Positions 8,692-18,708 of a DNA stretch of 64,000 bases are shown piece by piece. This stretch comes from Variovorax sp. GTDB lineage: Bacteria; Pseudomonadota; Gammaproteobacteria; Burkholderiales; Burkholderiaceae_C. Position 1 is the first letter of the stretch; every line of letters begins with the position of its first letter. The notes beneath the pieces were generated by a model, which saw only the letters and a program-made list of their open reading frames with translations, was not told the origin of the DNA and searched no databases. Position numbers and translations under genes: made by a program. The DNA lies in contig JANXTS010000085.1 of assembly GCA_025352265.1 (NCBI GenBank), forward strand, positions 19,096 to 83,095, written 5' to 3'.

Positions 8692-8836
8692 GGTTGTTGT
8701 TCTTCCGCGTGTCAGCGCGGCCTGAGGGACGAATTCGAGCAACAGTGATCGTGGCGTCACCGTCCGCATGTGCACAGGCGCGCAAACGCCGATATCCTTG
8801 TAGGACGGCCGAACCCCAACGGCCATCCGCGCGCCA

Positions 8837-10357
8837 ATGACCGACCCCAAGATCCCCCAGTCCTCCGACCTCCCGCCCGCCGGAACGTCACCACTTTCTG
8901 CGGCACCTTCGATCCACAGCCTGCGCGACCGGTACGGCGATCGCTACCGTTGGTATCTGCTGCTGTCGGTAATGGTCGGCACGATGGCGTCGATCATGTC
9001 GTCGACCATCGTCAATGTGGCGATCCCGGGAATGAGCCACTACTTTTCGCTCGGCCAGGAACGTGCGCAGTGGGTCAGCTCCGGCTTCATGGTCGCGATG
9101 ACGGTGTCGATGCTGACCACGCCATGGTTGCTCGGGCGCTATGGCTATCGCGCGACCTACGTCGGCACGATGGTGCTGCTTTTGCTGGGCGGGCTGGCCG
9201 GCGGTTTGTCGAACAACTTTTCGCTGGTGCTGGTGGCGCGGGTGGTCGAAGGATTGGCGGCCGGCGTGGTACAGCCGATCCCCGCCATCATCATCCTCAG
9301 GGCCTTCGAGCCGCATGAGCAAGGGCGCGCGAGCGGCCTCTTCGGCATGGGCGTGGTGCTGGCGCCCGCGATCGGTCCGAGCATCGGCGGCGTGCTGGTC
9401 GACCTGTTCGGCTGGCGCTCGATCTTCTTCATGGTGGTGCCGTTCTGCATCGCGTCGATCGCGCTCGCGTATCGCTTCGTGCCCACCACCGCGCCCGGTG
9501 GCGTGGTCGCTGCGCGCGCTGGCAACCTCGACTGGCGCGGACTCGGCCTGGGCACCATCGGCACGCTGTGCCTATTGAACGGGCTGGTCGCGCTGCGCGG
9601 GGATTCGCCGTTGCACGCGACGTTGCTGCTGGCCGGCGCCGGCGTCTCGTTTCTGGCTTTCATCTGGTGGCAAAAGCGGATGTCGGCAGTGGGTCGCGAG
9701 CCGCTCATGAACCTGGCGCTCTTCAAGTACCGACAGTTCGCCATGGGCAGCGTGGTCGCCTTCATCTACGGCACGGCGCTGTTCGGTTCGACCTACCTGC
9801 TGCCGGTGTATATGCAGCTCGGACTGCAGCTCTCAGCCTCGCATGTGGGCACGATCATGCTGCCGGCAGGCATCGTGCTGGCCATCACCATCGCGCTGGT
9901 CGGGCGCCTGGCCGACCGCCAGCCGACGTGGCTGCTGGTGAGCATCGGGCTGGCGTTGTTGGCGCTGTCGTTCGCGCTGATGATCCTGCTCAAGCTCGAC
10001 AGCGGCATCTGGCTGCTGGTGATCTTCGCGACCATCGGGCGCATCGGCCTCGGGTTCATCCTGCCGTCGCTCAACATCGGATCGATGCGGCCACTGGCCA
10101 AGCCGCTGATTCCGCAAGGCGCGAGCGCCATCAGCTTTCTTCGAATGCTGGGCGGCGCGGCCGGCGTGAGCCTGTGCGCCATCGTGCTGGAGTGGCGGCT
10201 CGCGGTGCATGGCGACTCGCTCATCAACCCTGCCAGCAGCGCGGCCCGGCTGGCGGCTTTCGACGAGGCCTTTGCCATGCTGGCGGGCCTTTGTGCGCTG
10301 GCCATCCTGGCCGCGCTGCAGCTGCGCCAGAAGAAGCCGCTGCCAACAACTGTTTAA
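8837..10357 (+). CDS. MFS transporter, DHA2 family (14-TM drug:H+ antiporter)
   Basis: A 506-residue inner-membrane protein with about 14 hydrophobic segments after a 37-residue polar N-terminus. Motif A is seen after TM2 (LLGRYGYRATY) and antiporter motif C in TM5 (APAIGPSIGGVLVD), which places it with EmrB/QacA-type exporters. The likely role is proton-driven efflux of toxic or amphipathic compounds. No EmrA-like membrane-fusion partner is adjacent; the next gene is a glutamine amidotransferase 7 bp downstream. The 145-bp divergent gap to the metallopeptidase gene holds a weak promoter-like pair (TGCACA near 8790, TATCCT near 8812). The substrate cannot be told from sequence. Confidence 0.9.
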   Translation: MTDPKIPQSSDLPPAGTSPLSAAPSIHSLRDRYGDRYRWYLLLSVMVGTMASIMSSTIVNVAIPGMSHYFSLGQERAQWVSSGFMVAMTVSMLTTPWLLGRYGYRATYVGTMVLLLLGGLAGGLSNNFSLVLVARVVEGLAAGVVQPIPAIIILRAFEPHEQGRASGLFGMGVVLAPAIGPSIGGVLVDLFGWRSIFFMVVPFCIASIALAYRFVPTTAPGGVVAARAGNLDWRGLGLGTIGTLCLLNGLVALRGDSPLHATLLLAGAGVSFLAFIWWQKRMSAVGREPLMNLALFKYRQFAMGSVVAFIYGTALFGSTYLLPVYMQLGLQLSASHVGTIMLPAGIVLAITIALVGRLADRQPTWLLVSIGLALLALSFALMILLKLDSGIWLLVIFATIGRIGLGFILPSLNIGSMRPLAKPLIPQGASAISFLRMLGGAAGVSLCAIVLEWRLAVHGDSLINPASSAARLAAFDEAFAMLAGLCALAILAALQLRQKKPLPTTV

Positions 10358-10364
10358 TGCCGCC

Positions 10365-11132
10365 ATGTGCCAATTGCTCGGAATGAACTGCAACACCCCC
10401 ACGGACGTGACGTTCAGCTTCACGGGGTTCGCGCAGCGCGGCGGCCGCACCGACCATCACGCCGACGGCTGGGGCATCGCCTTCTTTGAAGATCGCGGGC
10501 TGCGCCATTTTGTCGACCATCAGCCGGCGTGCGATTCACCGGTGGCCGAGTTGATTCGCCGCTATCCGATCAAGAGCCAGAACGTCGTCTCGCACATCCG
10601 CAAGGCAACGCAGGGCGCGATCAACCTGCAGAACTGCCACCCCTTCGTGCGCGAGTTGTGGGGCCGCTACTGGGTCTTCGCGCACAACGGCGACCTGAAC
10701 GATTTCAGGCCACGGCTGCACGGCGCCTTTCAGCCGGTGGGGAGCACCGACAGCGAACATGCGTTCTGCTGGCTGATGCAGGAACTGGCCAAGTCGCACG
10801 CCGGTGTGCCGAGCGTCGACGAGCTCACGCTCACGCTCGGCGAACTGGCACCGCAACTGGCGAAGTACGGCACCTTCAACTTCATGCTGTCGAACGGGCA
10901 GGCGTTGTGGGCGCACGCGTCGACCAATCTTTGGTACCTTGAACGCCAGCATCCGTTCGTGTCGGCGCAGCTGTCGGACGACGATCTGGCCGTCGACTTC
11001 GCGGCGCACACCACGCCGACCGATCGAGTGGCGATCGTCGTCACCGCACCACTGACGACCAACGAAGCGTGGACCGCTTTCGCGCCAGGGGAACTCAAGG
11101 TGTTCGTCGACGGCCGGGCGCAAGCCACTTAG
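10365..11132 (+). CDS. Class II glutamine amidotransferase (YafJ-like)
   Basis: A 255-residue Ntn-hydrolase domain protein. The ATG at 10365 is chosen because it puts the nucleophile Cys at position 2 (MCQLLGMN), which becomes the N-terminus after Met removal. Other conserved features are HADGWGIAFF, SHIRKAT and HNGDLNDF, as in the GATase_6 / YafJ group. These stand-alone enzymes hydrolyse glutamine or a related gamma-glutamyl bond; the physiological acceptor is unknown. It follows the DHA2 transporter by 7 bp and probably shares its transcript. A 172-bp gap with no evident gene follows before gshB, with which it is convergent. Confidence 0.9.
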   Translation: MCQLLGMNCNTPTDVTFSFTGFAQRGGRTDHHADGWGIAFFEDRGLRHFVDHQPACDSPVAELIRRYPIKSQNVVSHIRKATQGAINLQNCHPFVRELWGRYWVFAHNGDLNDFRPRLHGAFQPVGSTDSEHAFCWLMQELAKSHAGVPSVDELTLTLGELAPQLAKYGTFNFMLSNGQALWAHASTNLWYLERQHPFVSAQLSDDDLAVDFAAHTTPTDRVAIVVTAPLTTNEAWTAFAPGELKVFVDGRAQAT

Positions 11133-11304
11133 CCACTGGCAAGTCACCGGTGCCAAGCGATCCGGCGTGGCGTGCTGGACGCACAAGGCAGGACAGACAC
11201 GCCCTTCAACACGAAGACTTGGCCGCCTCTTGAGCCGGAACGTGCCTTGGAAGGGCGCCGCCGCAGACGCGCGCAGCTGACCGCAACGCGACGCTCAGTG
11301 GCTC

Positions 11305-12264
11305 TCAACGGCGCTTGAGGCCCACCGATTCTTCCAGTGCATCGATGAACATCGCCGGGACGTCGAAGCCGGTCTGCTCGGTGATTTCCTGAAAGCAGGT
11401 GGGGCTGGTGACATTGATCTCAGTCACCGAATCGCCGATCACATCGAGCCCGATCAAGAGCAGGCCACGCGGCGCGAGCGTGCGGCCGACGACTTCTGCG
11501 ATCTCGCGGTTGCGCTCGGTCAGTGGCTGCGCCACGCCCTTGCCACCAGCCGCCAGGTTGCCACGCACTTCGGTGCCTTGCGGAATACGCGCCAGCACGA
11601 AAGGCGCCGGCTTGCCCGCGATGATCAGGATGCGCTTGTCGCCCTGCATGATCTCGGGCACGAAGCGCTGAACCATGATCGTTTCCGCACCGCCCTTGTT
11701 CAGCGTCTCGACAATGGAGCCGAGGTTCATCGCGTCCTGCCGCACGCGGAAGATGCCCATGCCACCCATGCCGTCGAGTGGCTTCAGGATGATGTCGCCG
11801 TGCTCCGCATGAAAGTCGCGCACCGACTCGGCACTGCGCGTGACCAGGGTCGGCGTCACGAACTGTGGGAATTCCATGATCGCGAGCTTTTCGGGGTGAT
11901 CACGCAAGGCGCGCGGCGTGTTGACCACGTGCGCGCCCTCGCGCTCGGCCTGCTCGAGGAGGTGCGTGGCATAGATGTACTCGGCATCGAACGGCGGGTC
12001 CTTGCGCATGATCACGACGTCGAAATCCTTCAGCGCCCTGGTCTCCAGGATGTCTTCGCGGTACCAGACCGTCGCTTCACCGGTGAGGGTGATCTGCTGC
12101 ACGTTGGCGGTGACCACCCCGCCCGATTTCCACTGCAGGTCTTGCGGCAGGCACGCCGCGATGCGATGCCCGCGGCGCTGCGCCTCGCGCATCATCGAAA
12201 AGGTGGTGTCCTTGTAGATCTTGAATTGATGGAGTGGGTCGGCGACAAAGAGGATGTTGTGCAT
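11305..12264 (-). CDS. gshB: Glutathione synthetase
   Basis: A 319-residue ATP-grasp enzyme of the E. coli GshB type and length. It ligates gamma-glutamylcysteine and glycine using ATP in the cytoplasm. The N-terminal domain starts ILFVADPLHQFKIYKDTT. ATP-grasp features include ILKPLDGMGGMGIFRV near residue 160 and the metal-binding end segment EINVTSPTCFQEI near residue 285. The ATG overlaps the benE stop by one base (TGATG), so translation is probably coupled to benE. The partner gshA is about 8 kb away on the same strand. Confidence 0.96.
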   Translation of the reverse strand: MHNILFVADPLHQFKIYKDTTFSMMREAQRRGHRIAACLPQDLQWKSGGVVTANVQQITLTGEATVWYREDILETRALKDFDVVIMRKDPPFDAEYIYATHLLEQAEREGAHVVNTPRALRDHPEKLAIMEFPQFVTPTLVTRSAESVRDFHAEHGDIILKPLDGMGGMGIFRVRQDAMNLGSIVETLNKGGAETIMVQRFVPEIMQGDKRILIIAGKPAPFVLARIPQGTEVRGNLAAGGKGVAQPLTERNREIAEVVGRTLAPRGLLLIGLDVIGDSVTEINVTSPTCFQEITEQTGFDVPAMFIDALEESVGLKRR

Positions 12265-13586
12265 CAGAAGTTCTTTCCGGCGGCCGCGCTGCGGGTCGCC
12301 TGCTGTTCATTGGGCACGATCTTGCTGCCGGGTGCCATGCCCTTACCCTCGAAGGCTCTTGCAGTGTCGTCGTCGCGGCCTCCGTGGCCGCTCTTGTCGC
12401 TTTGATGGGGCTCGTAGCGATTGCGCCGGCCGAGTCGTTGCACAGCGAGTGCGATGGCACCTGCGACCACGCCCCAAAAGGCCGAGCCGATGCCAGCCAG
12501 CGTGACGCCCGACAAGGTGACGAGAAAGGTGATCAATGCCGCCTCGCGATGCGACTCGTCGCGCACCGCTGCCGCGAGGCCGCCGCCGATGGTGCCGAGC
12601 AATGCGAGCCCGGCGATGGCAGCGACCAGTTCCTTCGGAAATGCGGTCAGTACACCGACCACCGCAGCGCCAAACAAGCCGATCACCACATAGATCGCTC
12701 CGCAGCTGACCGCCGCCACGTAGCGCCGCTTCGGGTCGTCGTGCGCTTCAGGGCCCATGCACATGGCGGCGGTGATGGCGCTCAGATTGAGCGCATAGCC
12801 ACCGAACGGCGCGAGTACCAGCGTGGCGAGCCCGCTGATCGTGATGAGCTTGCTGATTGGCAGGTCGTAGCCAGCCGCGCGAATCGCAGCGACGCCCGGC
12901 AGGTTTTGCGAGGCCATCGTCACGACGAACAACGGCAACGCCAGGCTTACCGCTGCGCGCCAGGTGAACACCGGCATCGTGAAAATCGGCAGGGCCATAT
13001 CGAAGTGCACCGCCGACCAGGCCAATTGGCCGAGCGATGCCGCATAGACGACGCCGACGAGCAGCGTCAGCGGCACTGCATAGCGCGGCATGAAACGCTT
13101 GGCCATCAGGTAGGCTGCAAGCATCGAGAGCACCAGCGGCAGCGCAGTTTGCGCAGCAATGAAGGCCTGCAACCCGAAGCGGGCCAGCACGCCCGCCAGC
13201 AAAGCCGAGGCGATCGCCATCGGGATCTTGTTCATCACGCGCTCGAACCAGCCGGTTGTCCCGGCCAGCGTGATGAGCATCGCGCAGACGATAAAGGCGC
13301 CAACCGCCTCGTTCATGCCGTAGCCCACGCCAGCCACCGCCAGCACCGCCGCACCCGGCGTGCTCCAAGCGATCATGACCGGCTTGCGCCAATACAACGA
13401 AGGCAACGCGGAGCACAGGCCCATGCCGAGCCCGAGCGCCCACATCCAGGAGGTGATCATCTGAGGCGTGGCGCCGAACGCCTGCGCGGCCTGAAACACG
13501 ATGGCTACCGAGCTGGTGAAGCCGACCAGCACCGCGACGAAGCCGGCCGTGAAAGCCGACAGGCTCAAGTCCTTGAAAAAACGCAT
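12264..13586 (-). CDS. benE: Benzoate/H+ symporter family transporter BenE
   Basis: A 439-residue inner-membrane protein with about 11-12 hydrophobic segments, opening MRFFKDLSLSAFTAGFVAVL as in BenE (E. coli YdcO-like). It is predicted to import benzoate or a similar aromatic acid with protons. No benzoate-degradation genes are nearby, so the substrate is uncertain. The last 50 or so residues, after the final membrane segment, are a charged hydrophilic tail, longer than in YdcO. Start: the ATG at 13586 matches the family N-terminus; an ATG 24 bases upstream (13610) is possible. The stop overlaps the gshB start. It is divergent from the deacetylase gene with a very short gap. Confidence 0.88.
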   Translation of the reverse strand: MRFFKDLSLSAFTAGFVAVLVGFTSSVAIVFQAAQAFGATPQMITSWMWALGLGMGLCSALPSLYWRKPVMIAWSTPGAAVLAVAGVGYGMNEAVGAFIVCAMLITLAGTTGWFERVMNKIPMAIASALLAGVLARFGLQAFIAAQTALPLVLSMLAAYLMAKRFMPRYAVPLTLLVGVVYAASLGQLAWSAVHFDMALPIFTMPVFTWRAAVSLALPLFVVTMASQNLPGVAAIRAAGYDLPISKLITISGLATLVLAPFGGYALNLSAITAAMCMGPEAHDDPKRRYVAAVSCGAIYVVIGLFGAAVVGVLTAFPKELVAAIAGLALLGTIGGGLAAAVRDESHREAALITFLVTLSGVTLAGIGSAFWGVVAGAIALAVQRLGRRNRYEPHQSDKSGHGGRDDDTARAFEGKGMAPGSKIVPNEQQATRSAAAGKNF

Positions 13587-13653
13587 CCTCGAATTGTGCC
13601 CGCCGTTCATGGCTTGCCTTGCGGATGTGGCTCGCCTCTTGCAGACTCACCGC

Positions 13654-14556
13654 ATGACCGCACGCTGGCCCGACAGGCTCCCCTCGCACGACCGCTTCGA
13701 CTATTCACCGATCAACCGGAGACAAGACTACCGCTGGCCAAACGGCGCCGGCCTTGCCGTGTACCTCGGCTTCAACCTCGAACACTTCGCTTTCGGCGAC
13801 GGTCTGGGCGCTCGCATCGGTCCCCCTTCCCCCGAGCCCGATGTGCTGAACCATGGCTGGCGCGAATACGGCAACCGCGTCGGCGCGTGGCGATGCCTCG
13901 AACTGTTCGACTCGCTCGGTCTGTCTACCGGGGCCTTGATCAACACGGCCCTGTACGACCACTGCCCCGAGTTGCTTCGCGCGGTGCAGCTGCGTGGCGA
14001 CGAGCTCATCGGCCACGGTCACAGCAATGCGGAGCGACAAGGCGACTACAGCGAAGCCGGCGAGCGCGCGCTGCTCGAACGCTGTCGCGACCGCATCGTC
14101 GGCGAGAGCGGCAGCCAGCCCGCGGGTTGGCTGTCCCCGTGGATTTCCGAGAGCGCGGTGACGCCCGACTTGCTTGTCGAGACCGGCTACAGCTACACGC
14201 TCAACTGGTGCCACGACGACCAGCCGACCCGCATGCGAACGCGCAGCGGCAAGTCGCTGTGGGCCGTGCCCTATCCGCAGGAGCTCAACGACATCCCGAT
14301 GATCATCGCGCGCCAGATGGACGCGAAGGACTTCGCGACGATGATCGTCGACAACTTCGACGAGATGCGCGAGCAAGCGCGCATGCAGCCGCTGGTGATG
14401 GGTGTGGCTCTGCACCCTTATATCGTCGGGCAGCCGTACCGACTCCGGCATTTGAGAAGGGCGCTGGAAGCGCTGGCTGCGGCGCGGGATCGCGGCGAGA
14501 TCTGGTTCACGACGCCTGGGGCCATCGTGACGCATATGGAATCGCTCGAAAGCTAA
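13654..14556 (+). CDS. Polysaccharide deacetylase family protein (PuuE/allantoinase-like)
   Basis: A 300-residue NodB-fold protein. The segments GFNLEHFAFGDG, GHGHSNAERQGDYS, GWLSPWISES and LHPYIVGQPYRLRHL follow the order seen in PuuE-type (cofactor-independent allantoinase-like) members, not the classical metal-dependent NodB motifs with paired Asp and HxxxxH. It may therefore act on an amide or ureide rather than on chitin or peptidoglycan. No signal peptide is evident with the ATG at 13654; a longer open frame upstream overlaps benE on the other strand. It is convergent with the serine protease, the stops being only 3 bp apart. Confidence 0.82.
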   Translation: MTARWPDRLPSHDRFDYSPINRRQDYRWPNGAGLAVYLGFNLEHFAFGDGLGARIGPPSPEPDVLNHGWREYGNRVGAWRCLELFDSLGLSTGALINTALYDHCPELLRAVQLRGDELIGHGHSNAERQGDYSEAGERALLERCRDRIVGESGSQPAGWLSPWISESAVTPDLLVETGYSYTLNWCHDDQPTRMRTRSGKSLWAVPYPQELNDIPMIIARQMDAKDFATMIVDNFDEMREQARMQPLVMGVALHPYIVGQPYRLRHLRRALEALAAARDRGEIWFTTPGAIVTHMESLES

Positions 14557-14559
14557 AGC

Positions 14560-16629
14560 TTAGAGCGTGGTCCAGGCGTAGTAGGCGATTCCTTCGTAGT
14601 TGTAGGCCGGCGAGTTCAGCAACACGGAGTCGCGTTCGGCCGCACTGGTCGTATAGAAGTGAGTGCCCGTGCGGGTGTTGAAAAAGCGGTACATCGCGGT
14701 CGCACCCGTACTGGCACCCACGTTGGCGTACCAGCCTTTCCCCTCGTAGTTGAAGGCCGGGCTGTTGGCTTTCACGCTCTGGGCTTCGTCCGCGCTGATC
14801 GTGTAGAAATGCGCGTCGGTCTTCGAGTTGTAGAAGCGTTCTAGCGCCGTCGCACCGGTGCCGCCGTCGGGGTAGGCGTAGAAGGCAATGCCTTCATAGT
14901 TGTACTTGGGCATCGTGGTTCGCACGCTGTCGCGCTCGGTGGCGCTGCCAGTGTAGAAATGCGTTGAGGTGTCGGTATTGAAAAACCGATAGATCGGAAT
15001 GCGTGGGTGCGCGGGCGCGTTGAGCCACTGGGACAGGCCCGCGTTGTAGGCGACATCGAAGCGCCCGTACACCGCGATCGCATTGGTGCAAGAGGCCGCG
15101 CCGCCGAACAACTGACCCACCACGACGCTGGTACCGTTCGATGTCGCGAACAGCGCCGATCCGCTGCTGCCGGGCTGAACCGGGCCCTGGCCCAACATTA
15201 CTTCGATGAAGCGCGCCGTCGAGGGCGCAGCTGAGGCGAAGGTGCAACTGCCGTCGGTGGCGTGTTCAATGCACGAAAAGTAGTCGGTCACCTTGCCTGT
15301 GCTGTACTTTTGCAGATCGGCAAGTGGATGGTGCAACCCGAAAGCGTCGTTGCCGATTGGTGGCGGCGTCGCCATCCATGCGGCATACACCGCGCCCGGT
15401 GGGGGCGTGCCGGCAAGCGACATAAAAGATGTGTCGGTGTCGGCGTTGGCGAGCAATAGCGTGGCACCGCCATACACCGTTCGGGCGCCATCGCTCAGCA
15501 CACCATTGCCGCATTGCGACGAATGAAAAAACCAGTCGGTGGTCAAGCTCGACGCTTCTGCTTGCGTCGAAATGCAGTGATACGCGCTCAGAAAATACGG
15601 CGTGCCAGACGAAGCCTTGTCGTTCAGGAGGGTGCCGGTGCAGGCATAGCCGTCGCCGCCTTTGACGAAGGTCATGCGGGCCACCGACTTGCTCTCGTTG
15701 TCGTAGGCGTGCGTGCAACTGACGTCGAGCGTGCAGGCAGCGGCATTGCCGAGCGTGCCGGTGGCGCTCAAGGCATCGGCCTGAACGAACATGTGCGTCA
15801 GGCGCGGTATGGCGAGTTGGACCAGTGCCGGGTCGGTGCCGGCTGGCACCTCGATCTCCAGCGTGATTTCTGCGCCGCCGAGATCGGGCGACCAGTAGGT
15901 GCGCGCAGCATCGCCTGTCTCGCCGGCATCGAGGTTGCGCTGAATCGACGCCAGCACCTGCTGTGCCGAGACTTCAATCATCGTTGCACTGCCCGTGACG
16001 TAGAAACGCAGCATCGTGCCCAGCGGCAGACTGGTGATCCGCACGCCGAGCCGCACGCCCTTGGCGTCCGGCGTCGCGAAGTGAATTGCGGCAATGCGAC
16101 TTTTGGTGGGCGAGTCGTTCCAGACCAGCATCTGCGAGGTGGCCGTCTCGGTCGCGGTGGCGTCGATGTTGCGGCCCAGGCCGACTTGCGTTGGGATCGC
16201 TTCGGATGCGGTCGCGATGGGTCGAGTCTTGCGGGCGACCAGGCTCTTTTTCTCGGCATTCAAACCACCGAGGGTGACGTAGGCAAGCGACCCCAAAGCG
16301 CCGGGGGTGCGCTTGCGAACCGGAGACGCCTCTTGCGGCATGTCGGCGGTGCGTAGCAACGCGACGATTGCGGCGTTGGAAGCAGCTGTCGTGGACGCCG
16401 CTTTCGATGCGGGCGCAACGCTGAGGCCTGTGCTGGGTTTGGCCGCTATGCCGGTACCGGCACCACTACCGGAATCAGAAGCAGCAAAACCCGTGTTCGG
16501 AATCGCGACGCCGGCGCTGAAGCCGCTGCTGCCACCGCCTCCACAGGCAGCGACAAGGGCGACGAAACCCAGCGCCAACGCACTTCGGCTCAGCCGCAAA
16601 ACCCCAAAAGCCAACGTACTGGTTGCCAA
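14560..16629 (-). CDS. Secreted lipoprotein serine protease with three DUF5648 modules
   Basis: A 689-residue protein. There is no in-frame ATG before the signal peptide, so a non-ATG start is needed. TTG at 16629 is chosen because GAGG lies 6 bases upstream (16636-16639) and it gives a signal ending in a VAAC lipobox (Cys29) followed by Gly/Ser. The frame is open to another TTG at 16707. A trypsin-like domain follows: His351 (SAYHCIS), an Asp in NADTDTSFMSL and Ser489 (QPGSSGS), with several Cys likely in disulfides. The C-terminus holds three 45-50-residue repeats from about residue 542 (YRFFNT.T.THFYT...YNYEGI), the DUF5648 pattern. It is likely an outer-membrane or surface protease, the repeats perhaps binding glycan or protein. 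Confidence 0.83.
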   Translation of the reverse strand: MATSTLAFGVLRLSRSALALGFVALVAACGGGGSSGFSAGVAIPNTGFAASDSGSGAGTGIAAKPSTGLSVAPASKAASTTAASNAAIVALLRTADMPQEASPVRKRTPGALGSLAYVTLGGLNAEKKSLVARKTRPIATASEAIPTQVGLGRNIDATATETATSQMLVWNDSPTKSRIAAIHFATPDAKGVRLGVRITSLPLGTMLRFYVTGSATMIEVSAQQVLASIQRNLDAGETGDAARTYWSPDLGGAEITLEIEVPAGTDPALVQLAIPRLTHMFVQADALSATGTLGNAAACTLDVSCTHAYDNESKSVARMTFVKGGDGYACTGTLLNDKASSGTPYFLSAYHCISTQAEASSLTTDWFFHSSQCGNGVLSDGARTVYGGATLLLANADTDTSFMSLAGTPPPGAVYAAWMATPPPIGNDAFGLHHPLADLQKYSTGKVTDYFSCIEHATDGSCTFASAAPSTARFIEVMLGQGPVQPGSSGSALFATSNGTSVVVGQLFGGAASCTNAIAVYGRFDVAYNAGLSQWLNAPAHPRIPIYRFFNTDTSTHFYTGSATERDSVRTTMPKYNYEGIAFYAYPDGGTGATALERFYNSKTDAHFYTISADEAQSVKANSPAFNYEGKGWYANVGASTGATAMYRFFNTRTGTHFYTTSAAERDSVLLNSPAYNYEGIAYYAWTTL

Positions 16630-16754
16630 AAGTCGCCTCACCGGTGAGCCGACGCTGGAACGAAAACTAAAAAGCCGGCAGACCCACTTTAGTGCACATT
16701 CACACAATAGTTACAAAGTGCTACACCTACTGCATGCAGGGCTTATGACCGCGA

Positions 16755-18626
16755 TCAAATCTCGATCTTCGACCCGAGTTCGACCACCGCATTGTTCGGC
16801 AGACCCAGAAAATCGGCCGCCCCGCTCGCGTTGTGATGCATCTGCGCAAAAAGCTTTTCGCGCCAGGGCGACATACCGCCGCCCAAGGTGGGAATGACCA
16901 CGTCGCGCGAAAGAAAGTAACTCGTGGCCATTGGCTCGAGCTGACAACCCCGCATGCGCGCCTGCTGGAGTGCGCGCGGTAAATCGACGTCGTTCTTGAA
17001 GCCATAGTGCACGATGATTTGCCAGCAGTGGTGGCCCAGCGCTTCCATTTCGATGCGCTTGTCCATCGGTATCCACGGCACCTCGTGGTTGCGTACCGTG
17101 ACGAACAAGTTTTGCTCGTGCAACACCTTGTTGTGCTTGAGGTTGTGCAGGAGCGCGTTCGGCACGACACCCGGGTCTGCGGTGAGAAACACGGCGGTCC
17201 CCTCGACCCGCATCGGCCGGTTCAAAAACACCGAAGCCAAAAAGGATTTGAGGTCGAGCGCATCTTTGCGCTGCGCTTCACCCATGAGGCGACGGCCTTC
17301 TTTCCACGTGGTCAGCACGACACACAGTACGGCCGCCATCACCAGGGGAAACCAGCCGCCTTGCATGATTTTGAGCGAATTCGAGGCAACGAAGACGAGG
17401 TCGACCGCGAAGAAAAAGCCTGTGGTGAGGACGCACAGCCACAGTGGATAGCCCCAACCGTATCGGATCACGAAAAAGGTCAGTGCGGTCGTGATCACCA
17501 TCACCATGCTCACAGATATCCCGTAAGCCGCGGCGAGCGCAGACGACGAGCCGAACAGGCTTACCGCCAGCACCACCCCGACGTACAGCGCCCAGTTGAC
17601 GGCCGGAATATATATCTGGCCGGTCTCGCGCACGGACGTGTGCAGGATGGTGAGCCGGGGCAAGAAGCCGAGCTGGATCGTCTGCTTGGTGGCTGAAAAA
17701 GCGCCCGATATCAGTGCCTGCGAAGCAATGACCGTGGCCGCAGTCGCCAAGATAACCATGGGAACCAACGCCCACTCGGGTGTCATCAGAAAAAACGGAT
17801 TCTCAGCTGCCTTGGGGTCCAGCATCACCAGCGCGCCCTGCCCAAAATAGTTGATCACCAATGCCGGCATCACAAGGGCGAACCAGGCCAGCCGGATAGG
17901 GAATTTTCCGAAGTGACCCATGTCGGCATAGAGCGCCTCAGCCCCGGTGACGCACAAAAATACTGCGCCAAGCGTGATGAACGCCATGGAATGATTTGCC
18001 AAGGCGAAGCGGACGCCATAACCGGGCCAGATCGCTGCGAGCACCGCCGGCTCCCGAATGATTTGCGCTGCGCCCGTGGCTGCGATTGCGAGAAACCACA
18101 AGATCGTGATGGGTCCGAAAAAGCGCCCGAGGTCGCTGGTGCCATGTCTCTGTGCCATGAACAGCACCGTGAGCACCACCAGCGAAATGGGGACGACATA
18201 CGGTTTAGCTGCGGGTGTGATGATCTCAAGACCTTCAACCGCCGACAGCACCGAGATGGCCGGCGTGATGACGCCGTCGCCAAAAAAAAGCGCAACGCCG
18301 AACACGCCGATCAAAAGCAACACCCCTCGCAGCCGCTCACGGTCTTTGACAGATTGAGACGCCAGTGCGAGTAGCGCCATCAGCCCACCCTCGCCGTGGT
18401 TGTCGGCACGCATGATGAGCGCCACGTACTTGATGGACACCACCACCATCAATGTCCAAAAAAACATCGACAGTACGCCCAACACGTTGTCACGCGTCAG
18501 CGGGACATGGCCGTGTGCAAAAACTTCCTTGAATGCGTAAAGAACAGAGGTGCCGATGTCTCCGTAAACGACACCGATGGCGCCGAGCGTGAGCGCGGCG
18601 ACCGAAGACTTGACATTGCTGCGCAT
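16755..18626 (-). CDS. kup: Low-affinity potassium uptake protein Kup
   Basis: A 623-residue inner-membrane K+ transporter (HAK/KUP family), typical length. The N-terminus carries the conserved [20 protein letters not shown]; about 12 membrane segments run to residue 430. The soluble C-terminal domain (about 440-623) includes the family motif with GTAVFLT and [10 protein letters not shown]. Kup imports potassium with protons. gshA lies 82 bp upstream on the same strand, so the two may share a transcript. Downstream there are only 47 bp to the widest protease frame. Confidence 0.96.
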   Translation of the reverse strand: MRSNVKSSVAALTLGAIGVVYGDIGTSVLYAFKEVFAHGHVPLTRDNVLGVLSMFFWTLMVVVSIKYVALIMRADNHGEGGLMALLALASQSVKDRERLRGVLLLIGVFGVALFFGDGVITPAISVLSAVEGLEIITPAAKPYVVPISLVVLTVLFMAQRHGTSDLGRFFGPITILWFLAIAATGAAQIIREPAVLAAIWPGYGVRFALANHSMAFITLGAVFLCVTGAEALYADMGHFGKFPIRLAWFALVMPALVINYFGQGALVMLDPKAAENPFFLMTPEWALVPMVILATAATVIASQALISGAFSATKQTIQLGFLPRLTILHTSVRETGQIYIPAVNWALYVGVVLAVSLFGSSSALAAAYGISVSMVMVITTALTFFVIRYGWGYPLWLCVLTTGFFFAVDLVFVASNSLKIMQGGWFPLVMAAVLCVVLTTWKEGRRLMGEAQRKDALDLKSFLASVFLNRPMRVEGTAVFLTADPGVVPNALLHNLKHNKVLHEQNLFVTVRNHEVPWIPMDKRIEMEALGHHCWQIIVHYGFKNDVDLPRALQQARMRGCQLEPMATSYFLSRDVVIPTLGGGMSPWREKLFAQMHHNASGAADFLGLPNNAVVELGSKIEI

Positions 18627-18708
18627 GCGTCACTGCAACGTGGCCGCCCTCCCGGACGGTCGTTGCTGAATTGGTAGGAGTCGGATTGTGCGCTCCGCCC
18701 GACATCTT

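Noticed and set aside
8737..8760. GTGA-N8-TCAC dyad in the metallopeptidase-transporter gap as a CRP/FNR site
   Set aside because: CRP and FNR sites have shorter spacers (6 or 4 bases between the core half-sites); spacing 8 does not fit.
12234..14681. Plus-strand open frame of 815 codons opposite gshB and benE
   Set aside because: Its translation is rich in Arg, His and Gln with no domain, and it lies antisense to two well-supported genes. It is a high-GC shadow frame.
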